Origin: Trebouxia sp. TZW2008
Taxonomy: Eukaryota > Chlorophyta > Trebouxiophyceae > Trebouxiales > Trebouxiaceae
Assembly: GCA_002118135.1 (NCBI GenBank)
Contig: BDIU01000311.1
Coordinates: 62,001-126,000 of the forward strand
Reading direction: 5' to 3'
Length of the DNA stretch: 64,000 nt
Positions within the stretch are counted from its first letter, which is position 1. The number at the start of each line of letters is the position of its first letter. Positions 34,301-46,600 of this stretch are shown here, one piece after another. The position numbers and the translations under genes were made by a program. Below the pieces are notes generated by a model that was not told the DNA's origin, searched no databases, and saw only the letters and a program-made list of their open reading frames with translations.

Positions 34301-37300
34301 TGCTGTTACCTCATAGTCCTGTGTTTGAGCTTGGCAAAGCTGCAGCAGAGTGTCAGGACAGCTGAGCTTCCGGCAGATTAGTGCTACTAAGAGCGACCAA
34401 GCATCAATTCCTGATGCTTGGTCAAGATGTTGCAAGTATAATGCCAGCCATGCAGCTGTCCACACATCAACTCTGCAGTACACAGCATTGCTTACACAAC
34501 CCTTTTTGCCATGATGTTCTCTGTGTCACAACTGGCAGAGCAGTTTGCCAATGTTTACATCACAATTAAGCTTGTTTGTGTGTTGCAGTGGCACATGTGT
34601 ATGATGAAGCTACACAGAAATGGTGGCGATTTGACGATGAGACAGTGACTGTCATGCCCAGTGGCCCAATAGGAGAGAAGGCAGACAATGGGGTGGCAGC
34701 TGCTCCTTTGCCCTCTAGCAAGAAGGTGTTGTCACTCACCCTCAGGCATAATTTGCTTAGCAAAGGCGGATGATACGCAGCTGCTTGCAAAGTTCCTATT
34801 TGTTGCATCATATGTCGACTTGCTACAATCGTGATCACTCACTTTGTCCCTTTCCTTGACATGCTGCATTTGCACAGCTCTGTACTTCTGACAATTGGAT
34901 CAAGTTGCTGCAGCCTGACAGTCAGTTCTCTTGTGATGTTTTGTCTTGCACAGATGTCATGGCTATCCATACCAGCTGTGTGGTTTGCCTTTGTGATGCG
35001 CCTTATGTCGTTAGTTGGGGGCTGTTGTAGTCACAGCTCATGCCTACCTGTTTTCCCGTTCTGCCTAATGATGCTGGCCTGTTGCAGTCTGGTGAGAAGG
35101 GCAAGAGCAAAACAAAGGGTAAGGGGCGCAAGCGCAAGGCGCCTCAGGATCATCAGGAGGATGAGTCAAGCCCAGAGCCCATGCAGGCAACAGCTGCAGA
35201 TGATGCAGGTACTTATCAGGAGACTTGAATCTGATTTGATGCTGATGAAGACTTTATGCTGATTTGAGCTTGTCTGTATAACCCAAGCTATTGTTCCTAA
35301 GGCCTTCACACTCATTGCTTCACGAATCAGGCTTGCATTCCTGTGTTTGATCTTGGATATGGCAATGATGCACAGGAAGCCAACATTGTCATACCTGAAT
35401 CCACATCTTCTCAAGGAGCAACTGAATGTTTGCTCAGTGCATTCATTCTGCACCCCAAGATCATTGAATCCTGCCAATTTTGCTCTGTATTTGTCATCTT
35501 GGCACCTGAATCCAAAGGCATGTGCAACCTGCAGCTGTCATGCAATTTGAGGCTTTGATGCCAAACAGCGCCTTACACAGTGCATGAGGGACAGCAGAAT
35601 GGCAATGTTGCACGCCCTAGTCGCAATGGGGGCACCTATAGCCATACCCCTCCTGCTCCCTGGGGCTCTTCTTCAGACATCACCCGTAGTCATTCATGCA
35701 TGCTGCTGTACACGAGGCCATACACAGTGCCTACGGGTGACATCCAATCATGCTGCAGGCCCTAGCAGCAATGGGGCAACCCACAGCCACACCCCTCCTG
35801 TCCCTTCAACCTCTTCTTCAGACATCACCTCCAGCCATGCATACATGCTGCTGTACAAGAGGCGAGGCTGGCAGGCTCCACCACACCACCAGACTGGACC
35901 TGCTGCTCTACCTGACAGGTCAGTCACGTGTCAGCCTGCTTGCATGTTCTGCAGCATATGGCTGTTGACATGTTCTTCATGAGCTTGCCAGACGCCACGC
36001 ACACCTGCACAGACTTCATTTACCCACAAAAGCATACGTTACAGGCAAGTCACATGTCTGCATCTCGGCTTTCTGTACACGACAGAAGCATACCATACAT
36101 TGCTCATTTGGGAAATCTGAGTGTTTGTTGTACAGTCACTTGACGTGATAGATTTCAATTTACATCAACAGCAATGCATGTGTCACAGACAAAGCCATTC
36201 TGCTCATGACAAAAGCTGCTTTGAAACGTTGATAGTCCACCACGCAAAAAGCATGCACATGCGCAATTTTGTCTTGTGGCACAGCCAACGTCAGCTGTCA
36301 TGTCAGCAAGATGAGTCAAGCATTGCGCAATGTAGAGCTGGCAGAATCATTGCTTAGCTTATGGAACAGCAGCAAACAGCATCTTGTGTGTCTGTAGCTT
36401 GCAGGAGTATGTGGATGAGGAGAACAAGAAGTTTGAGGTTCAGTGCACAAATTTTGAGGTATGTTCAGCTTGCAAAAAGTGGCTTGCGCACCGTTGCTCG
36501 TCAGCTCGTCAGTGCTTCTTGTCATGCTCACAGCATCATTAGCATGTTGCATCTTGGATTCACTGTGTGCAACAGATTGTGCATTGCATGCTGGCTTCAG
36601 CCGCTGTTCAAGCAAATTGCCCCACCCATCCATGCCACACACTCTGTGGTGCTTCTCACTGCTCATGTTGCTTTGCAAGCCAAAGTGTAGTTGCCTGACG
36701 TCAATGCAATGGTGATGCAGACAACTCAGCAGCAGGTGAGGCAGACAGTGCGTAGCCATCAAGCGGCAGTACGCAATATACTGGACCTAGCGCCTGTTCC
36801 TGATGACCAGACAGACTGCAGGTGACAGCAGCAGCCCACGACAGCCCAGTTTGTTGTTGTACTGCATGTCAGTCATGTCATTGTTTGGGCATATCTTGTT
36901 AGATTCCCTTTGCTGTACTCCAACTGTCAACTGCTGGATGCCTGTTGTTGCTCGGCGTGCTTGTGACAATGCATCTGCTGACTTCATGCAACTGTGGTGT
37001 GAGTGAGACTTTGTGCTTAGTCATTGACATTTTGGTCAGACGTCAGATCATCAGTCTGAGCAGGTGTCTGCCATAATGGATCTTGTCTGCTGCAGGTTTG
37101 TAGCATCAGACTGGCTGGCAAAGTGGGCAGACAGCGACCCTCCCATCACTAATGTCGACAACTCAGCACTGCAGTGTCCGCATGGCAAACTGCTGCCACA
37201 CAAACCCTTAGGTGACTTATGGCATTGACGATTGACTGCTAGATTGCTTGAGCAGAGCCATGCTGCTAACAGATAAGCACTTGCATTGCGCGCTGTCCCA

Positions 37301-40300
37301 CTCATGTTTTGAGATGCACTACATTTACAAAAAGCGGCCTACTACAAGTCGTCGAATTTCCCAGAACTGATATTCAAGCCAAGCTTGACTTTAGATTCAG
37401 GCACCCTGACGGGTGTGCAGCTTGTTGTGTTTTGCACACTGATCACTGGTACTGCAGTCAAGCTTTCCACATCACAGATCTTGTGTCTTCTTCTTATGTC
37501 TTTTTGATGTTCTCTTGATGCCAAACCAGAAGTGAGAGAACGTTTGGATCATGCAGAGATGAAGCGCATTAGCATACTGGCCTGGGAACATCTCAGGGGC
37601 CTATGTACTGGTGGACCTGAGTTTGGGCCTGACGATGTGTGCACAGTCTGTCTGGCAGATTTGCTGGATGCTGTTACCAGTGCTGATAAGCAGGGCCAGG
37701 CGCAAGAGACTGCCCTTGCTATGGCCGAGGGGCTGGATGAGCAAGATGTGGCTGAAGCATCACAGACACACGGGCACTATGTCTCCAAGACATGGCTTAC
37801 GTAAGTAGCATTTCTTTTTGCTGTTGGGGTCTGCATTGTCAGGCTAGCCATTGTATGCTGGTGCCTTTGGCATTACAGCACACCAGAACATTGGAGATGG
37901 ATCACTGCTGAAGATGATCCCAGTAGATATTGCAGCGCTACATCAGCTCGGACTGTTCATCAGCATGTTCTTGTTGCAAAGGAGCCAGTTGTCACCTTCT
38001 AGCTGACCTCATGTGATGCACTGTCATAATGCAGGGGCTGGAAGAAGAGGCAAGGCCGCAGCATGAGCAGCACATCCCCGACAGAGGGCATCAGCTGTCC
38101 ACACGGAGGGCTGTTGCCAGCAGCTCTAGGGCCTAGAGCCAAAAGCATTGCTGTTCCTGCCCCTCTTTGGGACTACTTCAAAGACAGCTGGCAGCGCGCA
38201 CAGCAGCTGCAGCAGCAGCAGTCACAGCAGCAGCAACAGCAGCATCAGTCACAGCAGCAGGCTGCAGTCAAAGCTCTTGCTGTGGCTGATGATGTGGATG
38301 AAGCTGCTGACCAGTGAGTGGGTTTTCCAGTTGATGCGCATGCTTCCTGCTCTTGCCGCTTTTGTTCTGCTCACTTGATAACATCTGCAGTGTTGCAGCA
38401 TTTGCAGTGGATGGCAGACGCCCTGAATGTTTGCTTGAATCTGGTTATGCATGCCGATAGAGGGACTGCCTGTGTCTCGCTCTATGACTCTGATGCAACA
38501 TGATGATGAGTGTTGTTGTGTAGACCTAGCGCTTGCCTGTACAATTGTCAAATCTGACAGGAAAGCCCATCATGTGTGATGGTGCTCACACAATTTAGGG
38601 CATCCTTGGTGGTACTCAGTAAACGCAGCAGCTTTTGAATTCATTGTGCGAATTGTCACGTCGCGTGCACCCCTAAATATCTCATTTGGGCACTCTGGAA
38701 TACAGGCAGGATGTAGTGATGCTGGATGAAGCGCACAGCAATCACCAAGAGCCTGCACAAGCTGTTCCGTCAGGTATGAACAGCAATATGTGATGATAAT
38801 GATACCCAAAGGAAATAGACAGACCACAGCAAATGTTTTAGGTGTATGTGACATGACATGAAGCTCTGTGATGCAATCAGAGAGGTGCACATTGATCACA
38901 GATCATCTGCTTTGGAGCAGTTTACTGTAAGTGCACACGTGCCGTTGTGGACATACCTAGCTAGGAGTTGAGACCCTGACAATCCAGATTGGAATTAACC
39001 ACAGTGCGGTGCCATACGAACTGATCAGGTTCTTGGTATCCAAGTGCTGGCAGTGGGTTTGAACATTTCCATTGGACATGTCGCGTGCAGATGAAACGCA
39101 GCGTGGGTTCAGTCATCACAAATAACATAACACTCAGCATGGTCACCTGCTTGTGCTGATGATGATGATGCTGAGTTAGCCTGCTGACCTGTTTGCAGAG
39201 GAAGCCACAGTGTTGCGGGAGTTTCCAGTCCAGTCAACTTTTGACTGTCAAGAGTGTCTGGCCAACCTTGATGTCTCAGCAGCAAATGGGCAGGTATGCT
39301 ACAGAAACACTTGTGTGTTGAGCACATGCTCACTGTCAAGGTTGAGCCCTGCATGCTGTATGTCAGCTCACTGTGAGCTCGTCTGTAGCTAGAATGCAAG
39401 CTGATGCTCTTGCAGCAACGCATGCTGGTACTCAGGTAAATTGAAGCACTCTTAATGTATGCATGCATGTTGCATGTGCGAGCTTGGCTCAGTGAATATG
39501 TACGTAGCAGCACTTGCAGCACAGCATAGCATGCACTTGCTTATCTCTTCAGTAGCTTTATATTAGATATTAGGCTTACACTTCAGAGTAGAGACACACA
39601 GAGGCGGTCCTTTGTATCCTTCTAGATTATAAGAGAACTCAACTCTCTGACACAGCAATTCCCGTACTTTCTGACAAGAAGCAGTAAGCCAAACTTACCA
39701 TCTTGGAGTGCAGATCTTGACTATTCTGTGCTGAGCAGGTGCTCGCTTCAGAAGCTGAGCAGGAAAGAATGCAAGCTCCTCAATTAGCCGCTGCAACTCA
39801 ACTCTACCTTGAGCCAGGAGTCAGTTACAGTCTCATGCCTCGAGCTTGGCTGCAACAATGGAGGGCTTATATCAATGGGGCATCTAGGAGGGGCAAACCC
39901 CAGGGGGCAGTTCTGCCTGCCCCGCCGTCAAGCCTGAAGGAGGCCTACCAAGCCTTGCTGTGCAGCTGTCATTCTGGAGATGACTCACGACTTGCACACC
40001 CACTGCCAGGCTTAATTCACAGGTATGCTTGCAATGAAAGGTTCCTAGTCTGATGACCCATGAGGATTTTAGACTTGTTTGCTATGCCCAGCATGTGACC
40101 TGAGACTACTCACGCTTATCTGCCTGTCAGATCTTTCTAAGGCAACATTAGTCGCGTTTTTCTTTCACTCTTATGCTTTCAAGCAAAAAGGCTGCACAGG
40201 GTGGCTTCAAATCTGAAATGTTAAAGACGGCTGGCTATACACTGGTCCCCCTAGCCGAGCTTTGCAAACGTATTTTGGCTGCTTCATCCGGGCAAATCAG

Positions 40301-42377
40301 TTTTCACACACAACCCTGTTCTGACATTCAAGCTAATATGTATTGCAGCATCTATCGCAGTAGCAATATCTGCTGTTGATCTAATCCCTCAGCGGGTTTA
40401 CGCTGCAGGAGAGGCAAGTGGATGCAAGCAGATATGGACAACGGTGTGTTTGAGGTGGTGGCCACCACTGACTGGTGCCAGCTGGTCGGCAGGCATGTTG
40501 CTGCTGAGGCTGATCAGATAAGGTCTGCTCCTGACATCAAATATGTCTGCTTTGCAGCTTTGTGGGTGTGATGCCCTGGCAAGTGTCTCAATCTTTTTAT
40601 GGCAGCTATGGTCGCCATGGTTGCTATGCTATTGCATTGAGGATGTTCAAACCATTGGACCACTTCACTCACAGCACCAAGGTTGCTTGTGAATGTAGAA
40701 CCTCTGCTGTGTTGCCTACACACGTCTTGTAGAACATCATCGCCAGCAATGTAGCGTTTGAAGATGAGGGTTGCTGTGCATGTGACGCCGCAAGACAGCT
40801 GCCCAAGCAGTAAAGCAACCATACCAGCAGGCGCAGCCAAACCTAAATACACTGATTTATCTAGTGCATTTAGCGCACATGGAGGTCACGCTGAACATGC
40901 AAACCCTAGCCAAATTCAGACATAGCCCAACCCAGCCTCCAAGTGAAGCTCAGACTGGGTCCTTCTTGCAATACAGGCTCATGGAAGTCACACTGGACGT
41001 GCAGACCCTAGCCATGGATGGCGACACCCTATGCCTTGAGGGCGCAAAACCTGATGAGCGCGTGATCTCAGACAACGTGCTGCAAGATGTACAAAGAGCA
41101 CAGCCCGCCACTGCACGTCAGGCTGCCAGCTTGCAAAGTAGCTTGCCTGTATGTGAGGACACCATAGAGCGGCAAGAGGCAGAAGCAAAGGCTGCTCAAT
41201 TGGTGTATAAGGACGCTGAGATCATGGTGGAGGTCATTGCTCAGGCGGACTTCAAGCCTGACACCCTCAACCTCACAGGTGCAGAGTGACTTGCAAAGGA
41301 AGCGCATCTTGCCATTTGGTGCTGGACTAGGATGACGCAGTCGGTACTGCATTCTGACTGACTGCTTCATGATGTATGCATGTCAAAAGGCCTGTCAAAA
41401 GATTTCTGTCAGAAGTTTGGCAAAATCAGTTGTGCAATTTCAGCTTGCGTCCTATCAAATGACACAGGGCAGAGGCCATAACGCTGCTTATGTGGTGCAG
41501 CTGCCTGAGACCTCAGAGCAGTTCCTACACAAGAAGCATTCATCAAAGGTCATGGCTTGCCCAGCTCCTTTGTTAGCATCCGCCACAGATGCATGCATAA
41601 AAACAATGCTCAAAGAATGATCAATGCTGGTGCAGGGGACCGCAAGAGCAAAAGAGCTAGGAAAGGGCGGGCTCCAATCAAGGTCAATGCAGATGACAGC
41701 ATACATGCCCTCAAGCTGAAAGTGGTGCAGACCCTGAACGTACACCCTCAGAATGCGCTGCTGCACCTGTTCAGGGCCGGGCGCTGGCAGCCTGTCACTG
41801 GCACTGACGCCACTCTTGCAGGTGACACTCTTCAGGCTGCAGAGTGTCTTTTGCCGATGGCTTGTTGTTTCTGACAGTCACTGTCTGTGACAGCCTTGCT
41901 TCCAATGCCCAGTCTGTGTGCTTTGAATCAACTTGCCGGCAGCCTGTCAATGGTGATGCCTGCATGCTTGTAGGTGCATGTTTTGATGAGTCCATCCCTT
42001 AATTTTCTTCAAGGCTTTTATCTGTGATGATAGGGCTCTCAGCGTCCACATCTGTGTGCAAAGCAAAATACTGAGCATCAACGTTTTGCTCAAGCACGCC
42101 TGACATGTATCGCATCTCAATTTACGCCCATGCCTGCTTTGCCGAATTGTATTTTTCACATCAATCACTCTGCAAAAGCTTTTTGTGATGTGTTTTGTGC
42201 TGGTTTGCAGACCATTCCATTTTGCCAGATGAGGAGGTCATTGTTGTCAACACACATGAACATGACGATGATGACCTTGGAAGCTTCTTTGGGGCAAGCA
42301 GCACTGCACGCACAGAGCCTGAACGTGGTTTTACTGGGACAGCACTTTCCGGTCATGTCAGTACAGTGGTGAACTGA
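31340..42377 (+). CDS. UBP26: Ubiquitin-specific protease, UBP26/USP48 family
   Basis: Exons 1-12: 31340-31633, 31763-31914, 32009-32102, 32284-32352, 32679-32741, 32972-33067, 33495-33647, 33937-34102, 34589-34725, 35088-35208, 35759-35918, 36398-36458. Exons 13-23: 36721-36821, 37096-37211, 37530-37800, 38035-38313, 38706-38773, 39199-39293, 39739-40022, 40409-40522, 40977-41278, 41636-41821, 42211-42377. All phases agree: 1182 aa. Cys box GLNNLGNTCYVNSALQCLF (Cys about 113), zinc CEFCGKK, His box GHYVAH (about 361-365) and WWRFDDE. The N-terminal KGKKDNPNCLCGL is specific to this family. DUSP-like stretches follow (WLAKWADS, CPHGKL), then a Gln-rich run near residues 740-757, a ubiquitin-like domain near 1070-1127, and the tail GFTGTALSG. 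Plant UBP26 removes ubiquitin from histone H2B. Confidence 0.95.
35614..35735 (+). repeat. Decayed copy of deubiquitinase exon 11
   Basis: Aligns over about 120 bases with exon 11 (35759 onward). Shared words are gccctag, cgcaatggg/gcaatgggg, acccctcctg, cttcttcagacatcacc and gcatgctgctgtaca. Translated it gives a recognisable but broken version (SHTPPAPWGSSSDIT against the exon's SHTPPVPSTSSSDIT). It ends about 20 bases before the real acceptor. Confidence 0.88.
38200..38262 (+). repeat. CAG repeat encoding polyglutamine
   Basis: Interrupted CAG/CAA run in exon 16 of the deubiquitinase, giving a Gln-rich tract with Ser and His interruptions. Confidence 0.9.
40165..40330 (+). mobile_element. 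LINE reverse transcriptase fragment in deubiquitinase intron 19
   Basis: Reads SSKKAAQGGFKSEMLKTAGY followed by LVPLAELCKRILAAS. This resembles the conserved start of LINE reverse transcriptase domains (K-A-G-DG...E-LK-G...L--LFN-IL). Only about 50 residues remain, between exons 19 and 20. Confidence 0.62.
40873..40912 (+). repeat. Decayed copy of deubiquitinase exon 21 start
   Basis: Forty bases closely match exon 21 from 40977: catggaggtcacgctgaac against catggaagtcacactggac, then gca(a/g)accctagcca. It encodes MEVTLNMQTLA against MEVTLDVQTLA. The copy lies 104 bases upstream and is preceded by its own tag. Confidence 0.82.
41930..41985 (+). repeat. Probable decayed copy of deubiquitinase exon 22 end
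   Basis: Shares ggcagcctgtca, tggtgatgcc/tggcactgacgcc and ctt-g(c/t)aggtg with the exon 22 end and donor at 41784-41830. It lies about 150 bases downstream in intron 22 and is weaker than the other copies. Confidence 0.5.
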
Positions 42378-43622
42378 TTCAGAGGTTTAAGCGGCTGACC
42401 TACTGGAACGACTCTGTAGCATCAACAGCAAATGTCTCCAAATTTTTGTCTATGTCTTATGACAGAAATGTCATATGTCTCATGTCTTTTATGATGTCTC
42501 ATGATAGAAGTCTTCAAGCAGGGACGCACTGCACAGTGCATATCAGCTAGCTTGACATGGCGAATGCATTGCAGTGAAATAATGAGTGCTAGTCGATGAA
42601 CGGATGTACAGCAAATTTGCCTGAGTTACAATGAGTGCAGCACTAGAACATCAGGAAGCGATGGCATCTATCATTTGGACTTTTAGCTCCTGATTTTGAA
42701 AGCTCTATGCTCATGGCCTACTGATTGCTTGCAAGTAAATGATAGGGTTTCAGTGTCATGGCACAACAGCATGGCGCCTAAACCGATGACACTCCACATT
42801 GGTTGTGTGAAATCTGACTACAGCTTTCATGCTACAAGCTTGTACATAGCTAGACTTGGCAGCACGTCATGCACGAGTCATGAGATGGAAGTTGGGCTGT
42901 CAATTCCTGAGAAAAGGATAGCCTTAGATACACAAGGTAGCAGAAAAAGCCTGCACCTGAAACGTGACTGAGCAAGGATGCACTTGTCACACTTTGGGTT
43001 TCCAGAGCTTAGAGATTTCCTATGGGAATTACTTGCAGGCCTGCAAAGTTTGCAGATGCTTGGCATGCTTGTGCTTGTCGATGCTATGCTGAAGAGCAAA
43101 GGCCTGATGGGTGGTGTCAAGCTCGGGACGGTAGCCTGTCTGAGTTGGCGAGCGCATACAGTTTTTAGCAAGTGGCAATGTTTCTTTGCCTGCCAGCTAA
43201 GCAGAGCGAATCGCAAATGAGTCACACTTTGTAATATCAGGCAAGGTTAAGCATAAAACGGAGCATTCCGGCTTTTCGCGACACAGAACATCAGACTTGT
43301 AGCTTGCGCCGAAGCAAGACTGCTCAGGTAAGCTGCTCTGCAAGTGCGGTCGTATCCCTGTCATTTACATACTCGGAAGTCACGCTGAATCTGCAATCCG
43401 GAGTGTTCTGACAAGGCCTGCACTTGAGCCTGACCGCGCCGTGCTCGAACGACTCAACATGATGCGTTTACGCAAGCCTGCTGGTGTTGCATGGCCCCCA
43501 CGTCGCTGCTGCAGGACCTTTATACTTCCCTGTCAGTTCGCATGCCTGTTCACGCCTGCATGCCATGCGAAACAAGCCCTCACATTGTTCTCTTCTCCGC
43601 GATGTGCAGAACTACCCGCAAA
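42378..43622. other. Intergenic between deubiquitinase and cyanase
   Basis: A short tatgtc/catgtct-rich stretch lies at 42440-42510. Two open stretches (42696-42971 and 42978-43220, +) have no recognisable motif. From about 43240 the DNA is CpG-rich and leads into the cyanase first exon, so it should hold the promoter. Confidence 0.45.
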
Positions 43623-46600
43623 ATGGCTTTGAGAGGAGCGCTGAAGTCTGGCAGCCAGGTGAGCATTGCGGCGCTGCTTGCCTGCTTGTCGACAGGTTTG
43701 TGTGTAACAGGATCCTTGGCTGCAACCGAGATTTGTTGTGCAGCTATGCCACCAAAGCAGAGCACTGGCACCAAAGTGCATGCAGTCCTTCAGCAGCAGT
43801 GCAGCAGTGCTGGCTACATCACCTCCAGCTGGTGGACCACAGCCAGGTCCAAGTGGCATCTCTGAGTCTAGAGGTATACAGCCTTACGCCGTGCCACAGT
43901 CAGTTGCAACAAGCCTCCACCGACTGCACTGATGATCAAGCATGCTTTCAATCCTGTCTGCAATGCTGGCTCTGAATGTGAGACTTGAGTCTGCAGCATT
44001 GTATGTGAAAAAGCCAAGCACGTCTGATGCATGTATAGCATAGCTATACATGCATCAGACTATACATGTGTCTGCGTCGTGCACCCCTCCAGATTGGCCA
44101 AGGAAAAACTCAACTAGAACTGTCATAAGTGACTGCCAACAATTACATGCTACATCCTGCAGTGGTACTCAAAACAAGCTGACCTGGCGAGACAAGACTT
44201 GAACCACACACCCAGCACTTAAGCTGGAATGTGCAATCTATATCATCAGCATGAGCCAGTGACTGGTTCATGACATGTCTAAGGCCACAGCAATAGCATG
44301 AAGCAACACCTTTGGTTTCTGTATGTAGGCAAGTATGACTTGGTTTCTCAGCTGTTGGCTGCTAAGGCAGCTTCTTGCAAGTCCTTCACACAGATCTCAA
44401 AGGAGGTTGGCCTTACCAATGCCTACACCGCCCAGCTCTTCCACAACCAGGTAAGCTGTCACATGGACACTGATTAGATACCGTTTGTTCGGCCAATATT
44501 TGCTATTGAAGTATTTGGGACCAATACTGTATAAGCCTGTACTGTGCTTGATCCTTACTCTGCTGGCCCTGCGTTTGCATGCAAACTCATTACGGCTTGG
44601 ATTACCGGCATGCAGTTGCCGCTTGGCTTTGCCAAAAATGCAAAAACTTTACCCAGGGAGCCATGTCATTCTGTGCTTGTGGTCTTCATCTAGCAGGAGT
44701 CCAAGGCAGAATGCCATGTCAATCACTTCCAAGCAAAAGTAACTTCTGATGTTACCAGTAGCTTGACAAAGTATGTTGAGACACTGGCAGAAGGCATGGT
44801 AAACACAGCTTGGCCGGTGTGGTACAGGCTCAGCTGAAGGCAGGCCGGGAGGAAGCCATCCGCAAGGCTTGCCCTGCTTTGACTGATGAGCTGATCAACG
44901 TGATGAAGGCTTCCCCCATGCGCGGCTATGACCCTGCCATCCTCAAAGAGCCCCACATCTATAGGCAGGGCCCATTTGCACAGCCTTGTGAATCAAAGCA
45001 AAATTCCCTTTTCTCTGTGAAAATTTCTTCCGGTCCTATGCAAGGTGTCTATCCTCGCTCAGCAAGAAGCCAATTGAGACACCAAATAAATCTGGCATGA
45101 CTTCATGTACATTGGGTTTCAGATAAATGAAGCTGACAAGTCAACAAGCATCTCAGCTTGACACATCTGCCTTTTGAAGCTGCAGTTGCACTCGACAGAT
45201 ATGTTGGGGGCCAAAGACTGATATGTCCAAATCAGCAATTGGTTGCCTGCCCCTGCCTGCAACCCCCGCCCTCCACCTTCCATGCTGCCCTCCTCTGCTT
45301 TAGCTGTCACGGTCGCTTGCATGACTTGTCAGACAGCATCTAGGCATGTCAAAGCAGCGGGTAGCTTAATTTTTACTTATCATGACTTGCTGCTTTGACA
45401 TGCCTATTCTGTGCACCAACGCAAGTCTCAGCAAGTTGCTAAGCATGCAAGGCGCTGCAGCATTGATGCTTGCAGCTGTATGCTACCGAGCTATCACGTA
45501 CACAGCCACCTTTCAATGACATGCTGCCTGGCCTGTGACCCATTCCCAGGCATCTATGTGGCTGGTCACCTCTAAGCAAGTCTACATTCAAGACAATGTA
45601 AAAGCAAAGGAACTTTTGCAAGTGTGGCCCCTCATGCGCATTTCTTTCCTGGGCCGTGAGGCTGCAGCTGGAAAAGAATCAATCATGTCTATGCTGTGGA
45701 GAATCATGAACCAAACGTATCACAAGTTTGAACTAGCTTTTGCAGCTGCATATAGCCAAAAGGTGCAAATGTAGACATCATACAGCACCAAGCTGGGAGG
45801 CTTTGTGCTGCTCTAGTGCTGATATGGAGTCCTGGACTTCAAGAGCGTGTGCTCTCTTGAGGTTTGGTGATCTGTAAAAGCGCTGGAGCGCCACGAAGTC
45901 TTCTAATTTAATGTCATGAGTTGTCCGCCTTGCAGCTCTTGACTGTTGCAGCTCTTCAATCTTCCACACAGGCAGACCAGACCACGCCAGACCTGTGACA
46001 CAAACTGGCTAGAATCTGGTGCTAATGCTGTTGAATTTACAGCTTGTACACAGGGGTGAGCACACGGGTAACACAGGTTGTCTTTGCATTTCTGTTTTGC
46101 CCTAGTGGGCATTACAGCATATGGAAAATGACTCCCTTTGCATTGATCATCAGCTTGCCTTGTCATGTTTGGCAAGCATTTGTTGACAATTGGCATGCTT
46201 CTGTGATGCTGAGTCATTCGAGGATCATTTGCTGATGATGCTTTGAAGCTGCATGGCAGTGTTACAGTAGCCCTCTGCGACACCAGTACGTTTGTGTTTG
46301 AGATGGCACTCTGAAAACATGGGTTCAATGCGCAAATGTTTGTCATGGAGATCAAGCCGTGTTGTGTGCTGCATCAGAGTCTTGGCGCCGGCACATGTTT
46401 GACCTGACAGCCATTATGAGACAGCATCTCTGAGTCATCATCTCATTCTGAAATGGGAGGGCACAGAGACTCAGTGACTGTTGCCTCAAAACGTGAAATG
46501 TTCCTGACCTGAGAGCATGCTGCTGTGCCACCATGCCTTTGTTCAAGGCTGACAACATCATTGCTTGTTGAGCTGCTTTTTGTGTGCAGAATGACTGAAG

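Noticed and set aside
42696..43225. Open frames between the deubiquitinase and cyanase genes, both strands
   Set aside because: No recognisable motif, ordinary noncoding composition, and overlapping frames on opposite strands of similar length.
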